Assembly (NCBI GenBank): GCA_002372505.1
Contig: DFGY01000069.1
Location: 1-13,147, forward strand
Source of the DNA: Firmicutes bacterium UBA3738
GTDB lineage: Bacteria; Bacillota; Clostridia; Peptostreptococcales; Anaerovoracaceae
DNA length: 13,147 nt
Direction: 5' to 3'
Under the pieces are notes generated by a model. That model saw only the letters and a program-made list of their open reading frames with translations. It was not told the DNA's origin and ran no database searches. Every line of letters starts with the position of its first letter. Position 1 is the first letter of the stretch. The position numbers were made by a program, and so were the translations under genes. Shown one piece after another: positions 6,698-13,147 of the stretch.

Positions 6698-8180
6698 CCT
6701 CGGCAACCTTTATGCCGTCCACTGCCGCAGACATAATTCCGCCGGCGTAACCGGCGCCCTCTCCGGCAGGAAAGAGGCCTTTAATATTAGACATGAAATG
6801 CTCATCCCGGAAGAATCTCACCGGCGATGAGCTTCTTGTTTCTACGGCAAAGAGCATGGCATCGGGACTGTTAAATCCCCGGAGCCTTCTACCCATAAAG
6901 GGCATTGCCTCATTTATGGAGCTCACTGCAAAGTCCGGCAGACACCTGGCCACGTCTGAATATGTAAACTCGGAAAAGGCCGTCCTGGGAAGGCTGTAGC
7001 TGCCGCCAATTTCATAAGCCGCCCTTTCGTACCTTCTCTGAAACTCCACCCCCGCTAGAATGTCATCACTGCCAAAGTCATCTGTTCTCACGTCAACGAG
7101 AAGGCCGCTGTTGGCATACTGCCCGTCTCTGGCGCTGTTGCTCATGCCGTTGGTTACAAGCATACCTTCCTCGGAAGATGCTGCTATAACCTGCCCACCC
7201 GGGCACATGCAGAATGTGTAGACTCCCCTGCCATTCTCACAGTGATGAGACAGCTTGTAATCCGCAGGTCCAAGAATCTTTGCTACAGCCGGGTCGCCGT
7301 ACTGAGCAGCGTTGATCATGGCTTGTGGATGCTGGATTCTCACACCGATTGAGAAAGGCTTCTGACTCATATCCAGTCCCATTTCAAAGAGCATCTTAAA
7401 AGTATCTCTGGCGCTGTGACCAATGGCCAGGCAAAGATGATCCGTTTCAATGAATTCATCTTCGTTTATAACAATGCCTGTAACCCTTTTTCCTGCCGGA
7501 CTGTCTCCGGTCTTTATTTCCGTCAGCCGGCTTTCAAACCTGACCTCACCGCCAAGAGACTCTATTTTCTTTCTTATATTCGAAACTATTTCAACCAGCT
7601 TGTCCGTGCCGATGTGAGGCTTTTGCTTGTAGAGTATTTCCTTGTCCGCACCGGCCAGGACGAATTCATCCAGCACCTTTCTGATGCGGATGTCCTTAAT
7701 CCCCGTAGTCAGCTTGCCGTCGGAAAAGGTTCCCGCGCCTCCTTCGCCAAACTGTACGTTGGACTCAGTGTTCAGCTTTCCTTCATTCCAAAAGCGGCTC
7801 ACGTCAGCAGCCCGCTCCGATACCTTCCTGCCTCGCTCCAGCACAATGGGCCTTGCACCCATTTCAGCCAAAATAAGAGCTGCAAACATACCTGCCGGAC
7901 CAAAGCCTACAATGACCGGTCTGGATTTCAGCTCAGCCTGTTCCACCGGATGATGATAGGTCATGTCCGGTGCTTCCGGCAGATTAAGAGAAATATTGGA
8001 ATCAAAATCAACCGTATAGACACGGCGGATATTGCTCTTGTCACGGGCATCTATGGACTCTCTGGCAATGGTGATATTTTTCATTACAAGCTCCCGCTCA
8101 CCGGTGCGCCTTCTCACCATGTCGGGAATCATCTTTATGTCCTGATTTAGTTTTAACTTTATCTCGTGAATTCTATACAT
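6669..8180 (-). CDS. FAD-dependent dehydrogenase of the COG2509 family
   Basis: 503 aa, cytoplasmic, no signal peptide. An N-terminal domain of about 85 residues precedes a Rossmann FAD-binding segment V-G-F-G-P-A-G-M-F-A-A (91-101) ending in V-L-E-R-G. The family-typical F-G-E-G-G-A-G-T-F-S-D-G-K-L (144-157) follows, and the C-terminal FAD loop is F-P-A-G-E-G-A-G-Y-A-G-G-I-M-S-A-A-V-D-G. Members of this family are uncharacterised; the substrate is unknown. The start ATG is inside the 3' end of the upstream flavoprotein gene (8-nt overlap ATGTATAG), so the two are likely made together. It is the last gene of the coaD run, and its 3' end overlaps the convergent 6302-6697 gene by 29 bp. C-terminus after the FAD loop is short but not obviously truncated. 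Confidence 0.93.
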   Translation of the reverse strand: MYRIHEIKLKLNQDIKMIPDMVRRRTGERELVMKNITIARESIDARDKSNIRRVYTVDFDSNISLNLPEAPDMTYHHPVEQAELKSRPVIVGFGPAGMFAALILAEMGARPIVLERGRKVSERAADVSRFWNEGKLNTESNVQFGEGGAGTFSDGKLTTGIKDIRIRKVLDEFVLAGADKEILYKQKPHIGTDKLVEIVSNIRKKIESLGGEVRFESRLTEIKTGDSPAGKRVTGIVINEDEFIETDHLCLAIGHSARDTFKMLFEMGLDMSQKPFSIGVRIQHPQAMINAAQYGDPAVAKILGPADYKLSHHCENGRGVYTFCMCPGGQVIAASSEEGMLVTNGMSNSARDGQYANSGLLVDVRTDDFGSDDILAGVEFQRRYERAAYEIGGSYSLPRTAFSEFTYSDVARCLPDFAVSSINEAMPFMGRRLRGFNSPDAMLFAVETRSSSPVRFFRDEHFMSNIKGLFPAGEGAGYAGGIMSAAVDGIKVAEAISLQGPRS

Positions 8181-9309
8181 TCATTCCCGCCTTTATTCCG
8201 CTCTCCCAGGCATTTTGCAGATTGTATCCTCCGCAGGGACCGTCATAGTCAATTACCTCCCCGGCAAAGAATAATCCCGACGTAAGCTTAGACTCCATTG
8301 TGTCCATGTTTATCTCGTCGAGACTGACGCCGCCCTTTGTGCACTGGGCCATTTGCCATCCCCGGGCACCCTTGACTGAAAATGTGAGTCCGCAGTAGCA
8401 GCGTGCTATTTCCTCGATTGACTCACCGGCAGACTCACCGGCACGGCTCACAATATACTTCCCAAGTTCCTCCGGCAGGATTCCTCTCAGGGCATCAGCA
8501 GCAGTTAGACCCGGCACATTTTTCTTTTCCTCCAGAATCGTTTTTATATCACGGCCCATAGAGAAATCCAGGCAAATCTCATAGTCGGAAAATGAAATAT
8601 CCTCTCCCACGAGCAAGAATCTGCTCATGTTAAAAATGCAGATTCCCGAAAGGCCGTAGTCTGTAAACTGGACTTCACCTCTTTCGGAAAACACCTTTTC
8701 GCCTTTGCAGTAAAGGGAGCAGTCCGCCATGGCCCGCACACCTTTGAGCTTCTTTATATCGTCGCTGCACTCAATTCCAGTCAGGACAGGAATTGGCCTC
8801 TTAATGCTGTGTCCCAAGGTCTGAGCCAGAGCAAAGCCATCCCCCGTAGTGCCGAACTTAGGCGCAGCCTTTCCGCCGCAGGAGATGAGAATTTTCTCCG
8901 ACTCGTAAGTCTCCTGACTGCAGGAAACCTTAAAGCCTGAGCCGGTTTTTTTATTCCAGTCCACCCAGTCCACAGCACGGGAGCAAAGGACTTCCACTCC
9001 AAGATGCCTGATCTGCTTTTCCAGCAGGTAAACAACGTCGGCAGCCTGGCGGGACATAGGATAGGCCCAGCCCTCCTCGTCGTACATTATCTCCAGTCCT
9101 ATAGAATGGAAAAATGCCTGCACGGATGCGGCATTCTCGCATTTTTTGTTTGTTATATTGCACCGACCGTTTCCGGTGGCGTAAATCTTCTTGCCGAGAG
9201 CCGGATTCTTTTCCAGAATGAGAACCCTCTTTCCTCTTCTTGCCGCAGTAATGGCACATACCAATCCTGCTGCACCGCCGCCGGCAATGATTAAATCATA
9301 TTTATGCAT
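8173..9309 (-). CDS. BaiN/HI0933-type NAD(P)/FAD-dependent oxidoreductase (COG2081)
   Basis: 378 aa. The dinucleotide-binding motif I-A-G-G-G-A-A-G-L (8-16) leads to V-L-I-L-E-K-N, and the HI0933 hallmark G-K-K-I-Y-A-T-G-N-G-R-C-N-I-T-N is at about residues 39-54. The C-terminus has the second FAD motif F-F-A-G-E-V-I-D-Y-D-G-P-C-G-G-Y-N-L-Q-N-A-W. Members have been called BaiN (bile acid 7-dehydroxylation), aminoacetone oxidase or RdsA; those names do not establish the substrate, and no bai genes are present here. It is a little shorter than the roughly 400-residue norm. It overlaps its upstream neighbour by ATGCATAA and its downstream neighbour by 8 nt, so the three are probably translationally coupled. 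Confidence 0.94.
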   Translation of the reverse strand: MHKYDLIIAGGGAAGLVCAITAARRGKRVLILEKNPALGKKIYATGNGRCNITNKKCENAASVQAFFHSIGLEIMYDEEGWAYPMSRQAADVVYLLEKQIRHLGVEVLCSRAVDWVDWNKKTGSGFKVSCSQETYESEKILISCGGKAAPKFGTTGDGFALAQTLGHSIKRPIPVLTGIECSDDIKKLKGVRAMADCSLYCKGEKVFSERGEVQFTDYGLSGICIFNMSRFLLVGEDISFSDYEICLDFSMGRDIKTILEEKKNVPGLTAADALRGILPEELGKYIVSRAGESAGESIEEIARCYCGLTFSVKGARGWQMAQCTKGGVSLDEINMDTMESKLTSGLFFAGEVIDYDGPCGGYNLQNAWESGIKAGMNV

Positions 9310-9703
9310 CTAATTCCGATTCCTCTTCTTCGGGAACAACTACTATCTTTACGTCTTCGTGAAGCACGTGCTTGAAGGCCTCTGTCGTGCTGTCTTCCTC
9401 ATGTTCCTTTCTGGTCTCGCCCATGACGATAATGGAAATGTCATTCTTGTTTATCATGCTGGCAAGGGTGGCAGGAACGTTTCCTGAGCGGACGAGAATG
9501 AGATTGGCGCCGTATTCAAGGGACTTCTGATACAAGTACTCCAGTGACTCAGCGTCGTGATTTTCAGCCAGTTTGGATAGGTCGTACTGAGCAATGTGTA
9601 CTACCATCAGCTCCCCGCCGGAACCATCTACCAATTCTTTTCCGTATCTTATAAGTCTTTCGCACGCCTTTTGCTGTGTGACGCACACTAGAACGTTTTT
9701 CAT
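9302..9703 (-). CDS. Universal stress protein-like (UspA/KdpD-type) single-domain protein
   Basis: 133 aa. It opens with M-K-N-V-L-V-C-V-T and continues with an alternating alpha/beta pattern: L-M-V-V-H-I-A-Q (strand 2), N-L-I-L-V-R-S-G-N-V-P (strand 3), I-S-I-I-V-M-G-E-T (strand 4) and V-K-I-V-V-V-P-E (strand 5), the Usp fold. It lacks the G-x2-G-x9-G-[ST] ATP signature after strand 4: the place reads G-E-T-R-K-E-H-E-E-D-S-T-T-E, so ATP binding is doubtful and it resembles the Usp module of KdpD more than UspA. I start it at ATG 9703, 7 nt after AAGGAG; the longer reading frame into tmcAL is not Usp-like. An acidic tail (E-E-E-E-S-E-L-D) ends it. Sandwiched between tmcAL (20-nt gap) and a flavoprotein (8-nt overlap). 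Confidence 0.85.
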   Translation of the reverse strand: MKNVLVCVTQQKACERLIRYGKELVDGSGGELMVVHIAQYDLSKLAENHDAESLEYLYQKSLEYGANLILVRSGNVPATLASMINKNDISIIVMGETRKEHEEDSTTEAFKHVLHEDVKIVVVPEEEESELDA

Positions 9704-9710
9704 GATTACT

Positions 9711-9716
9711 CTCCTT
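9711..9716 (-). promoter_or_regulatory. Ribosome binding site deciding the start of the Usp-like gene
   Basis: AAGGAG lies 7 nt upstream of the ATG at 9703 and within a purine-rich run. The upstream in-frame extension overlaps the tmcAL 3' end and encodes residues unrelated to the Usp fold, so this site settles the start. Confidence 0.85.
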
Positions 9717-9723
9717 TTTTTCA

Positions 9724-10920
9724 TTATACAGAGGATTCTGTAATCTTGCAAGGATGCATTACATAGTCGCTGCCACCGTAAAGATCGCAGCCGCATATAA
9801 GGTTGTACATGTCGCTTGCTATAATGTCATAGTTGCTGTAAGGTGGCAGAGCATCGTGCTTGTTTATGTTTGTCACTACGGGGATGCCTGCATTCTCCCT
9901 GATTTCTTTTAGGAGCCTGCCTGCATCTTCCTTAAAGGCCAGCACCCTTGTATACAGAGAAGTATCCTTTTCTATTCCATCCCTGACTCCAATAAGTGTC
10001 CTGGTCATAAGCCTGTCAATGGCAGTTCTTGTAAAGCGCTTAGATTTAAGAGCCGAGGCAAAGTCTTCGTAATTGGAATGGTTTCTGATTTCCTTTTTGA
10101 TTTTGTTTTCTATACCCTCGGACATTCCCTGGACCTGCGCCAGCTCTTCAGGAGAGGATCTTAAAATTACGCTCCTTAAGGCATTATAATAATTCTCGGT
10201 AAAACCGCCGTACTCACCTTTGTAGTTTGCAAAGAACGCATAAACGTTTTCAGGAAGGAATCTGCGAGTCTCATCTACTCGGCCCTTTCTGATACTGCTT
10301 CTGATAGCCGTCGCCGAGGAATGGTCCGTATCAGCTCCGGATAGCATTTCGTCTCCGTGACTCACAGTGCGCTTTATGGCTATGGGAGTCATGGTGACAA
10401 TATGCTTTAAATACTCAATTGCAAGTATGTTGTTTGGCCACTTAAGCATAGCTCCTGCGTCTATTCCCAGACACTCGTTCACGGCCAGCTCTCTGGCTTT
10501 GGGAAATGAGAGACCCAGGTCCAGATGCTTTTTAAGAATTGCTTTAAATTCAGGTGGCTCGTCTCTGAGGAAGGTAGCCAGGAACTGAAGGTCCTCCATG
10601 TTATCCGACTCGGCGCCGAAGGAAATGGCGTCTATTACTCCTAAGTTTTCCAGTATTCCCACGCCACCTGCAGCAAATCCTTCCGCGCTGGATGTGGCGA
10701 AGAGAAACGGCATCTCGAGGACCAGGTCTGCTCCCGCCCGGCAGGCGAGTTCCGCCCTTTTCCACTTGTCGATTATTGCAGGCTCACCCCTCTGGGTAAA
10801 GTCCCCGCTCATTACCACAACTACAAAATCGGCCTTACTTATCAGCTTAGCCTTCTCTATCTGATAAATATGGCCGTTATGTATTGGGTTATATTCGGCT
10901 ATTATACCAAGGGTCCTCAT
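9724..10920 (-). CDS. tmcAL: tRNA(Met) cytidine acetate ligase TmcAL (YlbM family)
   Basis: In Bacillus subtilis TmcAL uses ATP and acetate to make N4-acetylcytidine at the wobble C34 of elongator tRNA-Met, which protects against misreading of isoleucine codons. The 398-aa product is close to the usual size. The nucleotidyltransferase motif G-I-I-A-E-Y-N-P-I-H14-N-G-H17 is intact, followed by V-V-M-S-G-D-F-T-Q-R-G-E-P-A-I and W-K-R-A-E-L-A, then L-E-M-P-F-L-F-A-T and S-F-G-A-E-S, all family-typical. A C-terminal helical part (R-x-A-I-D-R-L-M-T-R-T-L) should bind tRNA. Its ATG overlaps the stop of the coiled-coil gene by one base (TAATG). Co-location with coaD, another HxGH/TxGH-fold enzyme, is common in clostridia. 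Confidence 0.96.
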   Translation of the reverse strand: MRTLGIIAEYNPIHNGHIYQIEKAKLISKADFVVVVMSGDFTQRGEPAIIDKWKRAELACRAGADLVLEMPFLFATSSAEGFAAGGVGILENLGVIDAISFGAESDNMEDLQFLATFLRDEPPEFKAILKKHLDLGLSFPKARELAVNECLGIDAGAMLKWPNNILAIEYLKHIVTMTPIAIKRTVSHGDEMLSGADTDHSSATAIRSSIRKGRVDETRRFLPENVYAFFANYKGEYGGFTENYYNALRSVILRSSPEELAQVQGMSEGIENKIKKEIRNHSNYEDFASALKSKRFTRTAIDRLMTRTLIGVRDGIEKDTSLYTRVLAFKEDAGRLLKEIRENAGIPVVTNINKHDALPPYSNYDIIASDMYNLICGCDLYGGSDYVMHPCKITESSV

Positions 10921-11528
10921 TATTCTTCGTATAAGTCGTCCACTTCTTCTTTAATAGGTGCCGGGTCTGCCGGTCTTTCAACAGTGGATACGCCATCCAT
11001 GTTCATTGTTGTGCGGTAGGCCATTTCTTTAATCTCGTCTCTGTTGGTGGACAGAGTTTCGTTGACACCCTTAAAGGACTTCTCCAGATTTTCAAATACG
11101 TCGTTAAAATACTCCTGCTGCATCTGCTGCATCTTTTCCATTTTTTCCTGGAAGTCAAAGAGTATTCCGTCAACATAGTCGTAGGTGCTCATTTTAAGCT
11201 GTCTGCTGTTTTCTTCTGTTGCAGCCATGAGCTCCTCGGAGCGGACTCTGGCCTGATTCATTATTTCATCCTTAGCCACCATTTGCTCCGCCTGGTTCTG
11301 TGCGTCTCTTACTATAGTCTCGTATTCCGTCTTGGCTTCGTCCAGGATACGGTCGTGTTCGTTCTTTATCCACTGTGCCTGCTTAATCTCGTCGGGAAGG
11401 CAGGTTCTGATCTCATTTACGATTTCAAGTAGCTCGTTAGAGTCAACCATAATTTTTCCCGTAAGGGGAAATCCCGATGCTGTATCCACAATTTCTTCAA
11501 TCTCAGACAATAATTCAAGTACTTTCAT
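10920..11528 (-). CDS. Coiled-coil protein of unknown function (often labelled ATPase)
   Basis: 202 aa, cytoplasmic, no membrane segment. Residues 1-40 form a short N-terminal helix unit (L-E-L-L-S-E-I-E-E-I and N-E-L-L-E-I-V-N-E-I), residues about 46-112 a long Glu/Gln/Ala-rich coiled coil resembling the DivIVA or H+-ATPase subunit b/H-type helices, and 120-170 a second helical stretch with a Met/Gln-rich centre (E-K-M-E-K-M-Q-Q-M-Q-Q). A disordered Pro/acidic tail ends it. Database names such as ATPase for such genes seem to come from coiled-coil similarity; there is no Walker motif. It starts 3 nt after coaD and abuts tmcAL, so it is clearly an operon member. A cell-division or scaffold role is a guess only. 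Confidence 0.88.
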   Translation of the reverse strand: MKVLELLSEIEEIVDTASGFPLTGKIMVDSNELLEIVNEIRTCLPDEIKQAQWIKNEHDRILDEAKTEYETIVRDAQNQAEQMVAKDEIMNQARVRSEELMAATEENSRQLKMSTYDYVDGILFDFQEKMEKMQQMQQEYFNDVFENLEKSFKGVNETLSTNRDEIKEMAYRTTMNMDGVSTVERPADPAPIKEEVDDLYEE

Positions 11529-11531
11529 TTC

Positions 11532-12017
11532 TTACCTCCGCTCGTACTTTTCCTTCATCTCGGCAAGAATATCCGCCGGGACCATTCCCTCTATATCTCC
11601 ACCAAGGCTGCAGACTTCCTTCAACAGGCTTGAGCTTACGAAGGAATACTTTGGATCCGTCATTAAAAATACGGTCTCCACCTTTTCCTTGTAAAGCCTT
11701 GCGTTCATCTGCGCCATATCCAGTTCATATTCAAAGTCGGGGCCTCCTCTGAGACCTCTTACCACCATGTTAAAGTCATTGTCATTCACATAGTCGGCAA
11801 GTAGTCCGGTAAATGAGGAAACTGACACATTCCCCAGCCCTTTGCATTCATTTTCAATCTGACGCTTTCTTTCTTCAATTGAAAACAGAGGCTGCTTTCT
11901 GGGATTTGAAATAATCCCAACAACTAGTTCATCACATATTTTAGCCGCCCTGTATATGAGATCCACATGGCCGCAGGTCAGAGGATCGAAGGAACCGGCA
12001 AATAAAGCCTTATTCAT
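11532..12017 (-). CDS. coaD: Phosphopantetheine adenylyltransferase
   Basis: Transfers AMP from ATP to 4'-phosphopantetheine to give dephospho-CoA, the fourth step of coenzyme A synthesis. The 161-aa length is typical. The signature A-G-S-F-D-P-L-T14-C-G-H17 carries the TxGH active site; R-K-Q-P-L-F-S, V-V-R-G-L-R-G-G-P-D-F-E-Y-E and Y-S-F-V-S-S-S-L-L-K-E are the remaining conserved blocks (the last reads V-S-S-S where I-S-S-S/T is usual). The ATG at 12017 follows AAGGAAAG at a slightly long spacing. It is the first gene of a run of six; rsmD, usually just upstream of coaD, is here more than 600 bp away. Confidence 0.97.
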   Translation of the reverse strand: MNKALFAGSFDPLTCGHVDLIYRAAKICDELVVGIISNPRKQPLFSIEERKRQIENECKGLGNVSVSSFTGLLADYVNDNDFNMVVRGLRGGPDFEYELDMAQMNARLYKEKVETVFLMTDPKYSFVSSSLLKEVCSLGGDIEGMVPADILAEMKEKYERR

Positions 12018-12087
12018 TTCAGGTCTTTCCTTTCGGGTCTGTTATTTCAAAACAGAATTTCATTTCACTTTAGTTTTTCTATCCTAA

Positions 12088-12093
12088 AGTATA
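12088..12093 (-). promoter_or_regulatory. Candidate -10 for the coaD gene run
   Basis: TATACT within TTATTATACT on the minus strand, about 70 nt before the coaD start codon. No -35 of quality lies 16-18 nt upstream (TTGCCA is only 12 nt away). A promoter is needed somewhere in this gap because rsmD is too far for tight coupling; this is the best hexamer I see. Confidence 0.3.
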
Positions 12094-12445
12094 ATAACAC
12101 AGCAATGGCAAAAAGACATCATTTAATTGCACATAAATTGGTTAAGTTGTAATTCAATCACCAGTTGTCGCAGAAAGTACATCAATAGAAACGAGAGTTG
12201 TGGAAATACACTGCAATGAAAAATATACTTAATATAATTACTCAAAAATTGGCTAGCTGGTGAAAACGAGAAAAAAGCTAAAAAAATCCTAACAAAATAC
12301 CAGTAACTTCAAATAATAGGTAATAATTATGTATTAATGGCTAAGATAAGTATATTAAACATCCGATGATTGCTTCGTTATCCCCAGAATGGTTTACAAT
12401 AACTAGCATTAGAACATATTATGTGAAACGCACAATTTTGCACAA

Positions 12446-12495
12446 CCAAAAAGTTGGGTAAAATCAGCCAAAAAATGATTTTTCCCCAAAAAGTT
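12446..12495. repeat. Direct repeat CCAAAAAGTT flanking the hairpin
   Basis: CCAAAAAGTT occurs at 12446-12455 and again at 12486-12495, 40 bp apart, bracketing the inverted repeat at 12454-12489. In AT-rich sequence a 10-mer match is not strong by itself, but the symmetrical position is notable. Confidence 0.4.
12454..12489 (-). terminator. Possible terminator hairpin downstream of rsmD
   Basis: Arms TTGGGTAAAATCA (12454-12466) and TGATTTTTCCCCAA (12476-12489) pair with one mismatch and one bulge around a 9-nt loop. Read on the minus strand the stem is followed by CTTTTT, as for an intrinsic terminator. The stem is AT-rich and about 150 nt past the rsmD stop, so it may equally be an operator or chance. 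Confidence 0.35.
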
Positions 12496-12498
12496 AAT

Positions 12499-12549
12499 TC
12501 GATTTAGTATGAATCGAGATAATTGGAATCGAGATAGTTGATTCGATTC
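12499..12549. repeat. Cluster of four AATCGA/TCGATT motifs, two in a 15-bp tandem repeat
   Basis: GAATCGAGATAATTG (12511-12525) is followed directly by GAATCGAGATAGTTG (12526-12540), 14 of 15 identical. TCGATT copies in the opposite orientation flank them at 12499-12504 and 12543-12548, so the array reads in-out-out-in. GAATCGA (12526-12532) and TCGATTC (12543-12549) form perfect 7-bp inverted arms. It could be a set of protein binding sites or a remnant of a repeat element. Confidence 0.65.
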
Positions 12550-12641
12550 GGTTCTACTGGAAACGCGCCTCGCTAGCATAACATGATCCGGTAATATGAT
12601 AGCAACTCATACTGATACTTCTGTATCTATCGTTTGCTTTA

Positions 12642-13147
12642 TTAACTGTAAAATGACAGTACCACTTTCCCGTATGCTCTGTCCTTCACTCTGGTGTATC
12701 CGGAGATTTCTTCCGGAAGCTCAATTTCCTTGTAATGTTCGCATACGATTACCCCGCCTTCAGCAAGAATGTCCGTCTCTCTGATACTTTCAACAGCCTT
12801 GACCCAAAGGCCTTTGTCGTAAGGCGGATCCAGGAAGAATATATCGATTTTATCTCCGGCAAGGTCAATCTGGGAAATGCATTTCTTAAAGTCTCCTTTT
12901 ACTATGACGGAGTATTCCTCCGCCCGGCACATTTCTACATTATCGGTGATAAGCTTTATGCTTTCCCCGGAATTGTCGGCGAAGTAGCATTTATCCGCTC
13001 CTCTGGAAAGTGCTTCAAGGCCAAGATTTCCGGTTCCGGAAAATAGGTCGCAAACGTATGCGCCGATTATGTCCTCGCCGAGAATTGAAAACAGAGCTTC
13101 CTTAACCTTATCGGATGTGGGTCTGATGCTCCTGTCCCTGGGCGTAT
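12642..13147 (-). CDS. rsmD: 16S rRNA (guanine(966)-N2)-methyltransferase, 5' end off the right edge
   Basis: RsmD methylates G966 of 16S rRNA on the assembled 30S subunit using S-adenosylmethionine. The visible 167 residues open at T-P-R-D-R-S-I-R-P-T-S-D-K-V-K-E-A-L-F, the conserved N-terminal block, so only about 15-20 residues are missing. The SAM-binding loop is D-L-F-S-G-T-G-N-L-G-L-E-A-L-S-R-G-A, and the catalytic D-P-P-Y (nucleotides 12830-12819) sits in F-F-L-D-P-P-Y-D-K-G. The reading frame is continuous from the edge to TAA at 12644-12642, with a normal C-terminus. In most Bacillota rsmD lies immediately before coaD; here 624 bp intervene. Confidence 0.95.
   Translation of the reverse strand, partial: TPRDRSIRPTSDKVKEALFSILGEDIIGAYVCDLFSGTGNLGLEALSRGADKCYFADNSGESIKLITDNVEMCRAEEYSVIVKGDFKKCISQIDLAGDKIDIFFLDPPYDKGLWVKAVESIRETDILAEGGVIVCEHYKEIELPEEISGYTRVKDRAYGKVVLSFYS

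Larger units (their letters stand above)
12018..12641. other. AT-rich gene-free gap between rsmD and coaD
   Basis: 624 bp, visibly richer in A and T than its surroundings and broken by stops in all frames; I find no reading frame with both a ribosome binding site and a plausible product. Contents: a possible coaD -10 near 12090, a hairpin at 12454-12489, a repeated CCAAAAAGTT, and a cluster of AATCGA/TCGATT motifs at 12499-12549. It may be a decayed insertion or an extended regulatory region; the sequence does not decide. Confidence 0.75.

Noticed and set aside
7416..8150. A 244-codon plus-strand frame.
   Set aside because: Antisense to the COG2509 flavoprotein, which has intact FAD motifs across this interval.
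9704..9796. An upstream extension of the Usp-like gene reaching into tmcAL.
   Set aside because: The extra residues are basic and unlike any Usp N-terminus, and a strong ribosome binding site marks the internal ATG at 9703.
12216..12263. A 15-codon frame, M-K-N-I-L-N-I-I-T-Q-K-L-A-S-W, resembling a small amphipathic peptide.
   Set aside because: No ribosome binding site precedes it and such short frames are expected by chance in AT-rich DNA.
12619..12660. Short stems near the rsmD stop (GATAC-TTCT-GTATC around 12613-12626 and ACTGT/ACAGT around 12645-12660) as a terminator.
   Set aside because: Five-bp stems with no U-tract on the minus strand.
12642..12932. A 96-aa frame that could be taken for a complete gene or a frameshifted rsmD.
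   Set aside because: The frame is open without interruption to the right edge and encodes the conserved RsmD N-terminal blocks, so it is only the 3' part of rsmD; its ATG is internal.

Overview
The window reads as a chromosomal, mostly housekeeping segment of a low-to-moderate GC, Gram-positive anaerobe of the class Clostridia (Bacillota). The reasons are: AddA-type rather than RecB-type recombination helicase; a TmcAL (YlbM) tRNA-Met acetate ligase; strong AAGGAGG ribosome binding sites; an L20-type attenuated infC leader; and an iron superoxide reductase typical of anaerobes. I cannot name genus or species from sequence alone. I see no phage, insertion sequence, CRISPR array, tRNA or rRNA gene.

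Layout, left to right. (1) Positions 1-764, minus strand: the 5' end of rpmI (L35) at the left edge, then infC, its AUU start, a mutually exclusive antiterminator/terminator leader, and a near-consensus promoter whose -35 lies in a perfect inverted repeat. This is the translation-factor operon infC-rpmI-(rplT off the edge). (2) 804-1303, minus: a two-iron superoxide reductase (desulfoferrodoxin) with a short promoter region. (3) 1304-4705, minus: addA, alone, with no addB next to it. (4) 4706-4778: a 73-bp divergent promoter region in which both promoters share a TGTTATAAT extended -10 as the arms of a perfect 10-bp inverted repeat; the addA promoter lies so close to the ATG that its mRNA is predicted to be leaderless. 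(5) 4779-6697, plus: gpmI (glycolysis) translationally coupled by an ATGA overlap to a small membrane-anchored protein of unknown function. (6) 6669-12017, minus: a compact run of six genes, coaD, a coiled-coil protein, tmcAL, a Usp-like protein, a BaiN/HI0933-type flavoprotein and a COG2509 flavoprotein, joined by gaps of at most 20 nt or overlaps of 1-8 nt. (7) 12018-12641: an unusually long, AT-rich, gene-free stretch with clustered short repeats and a hairpin. (8) 12642-13147, minus: rsmD, cut by the right edge.

Functionally the segment mixes translation (IF3, L35, TmcAL, RsmD), coenzyme A synthesis (CoaD), glycolysis (GpmI), DNA break repair (AddA) and redox/oxygen defence (superoxide reductase, two flavoproteins). 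I found no convincing new multi-gene system. The points most worth a second look are regulatory: the infC attenuator with AUU start and possible operator, the symmetric divergent addA/gpmI promoters with a leaderless addA, and the repeat-bearing gap that splits rsmD from coaD.
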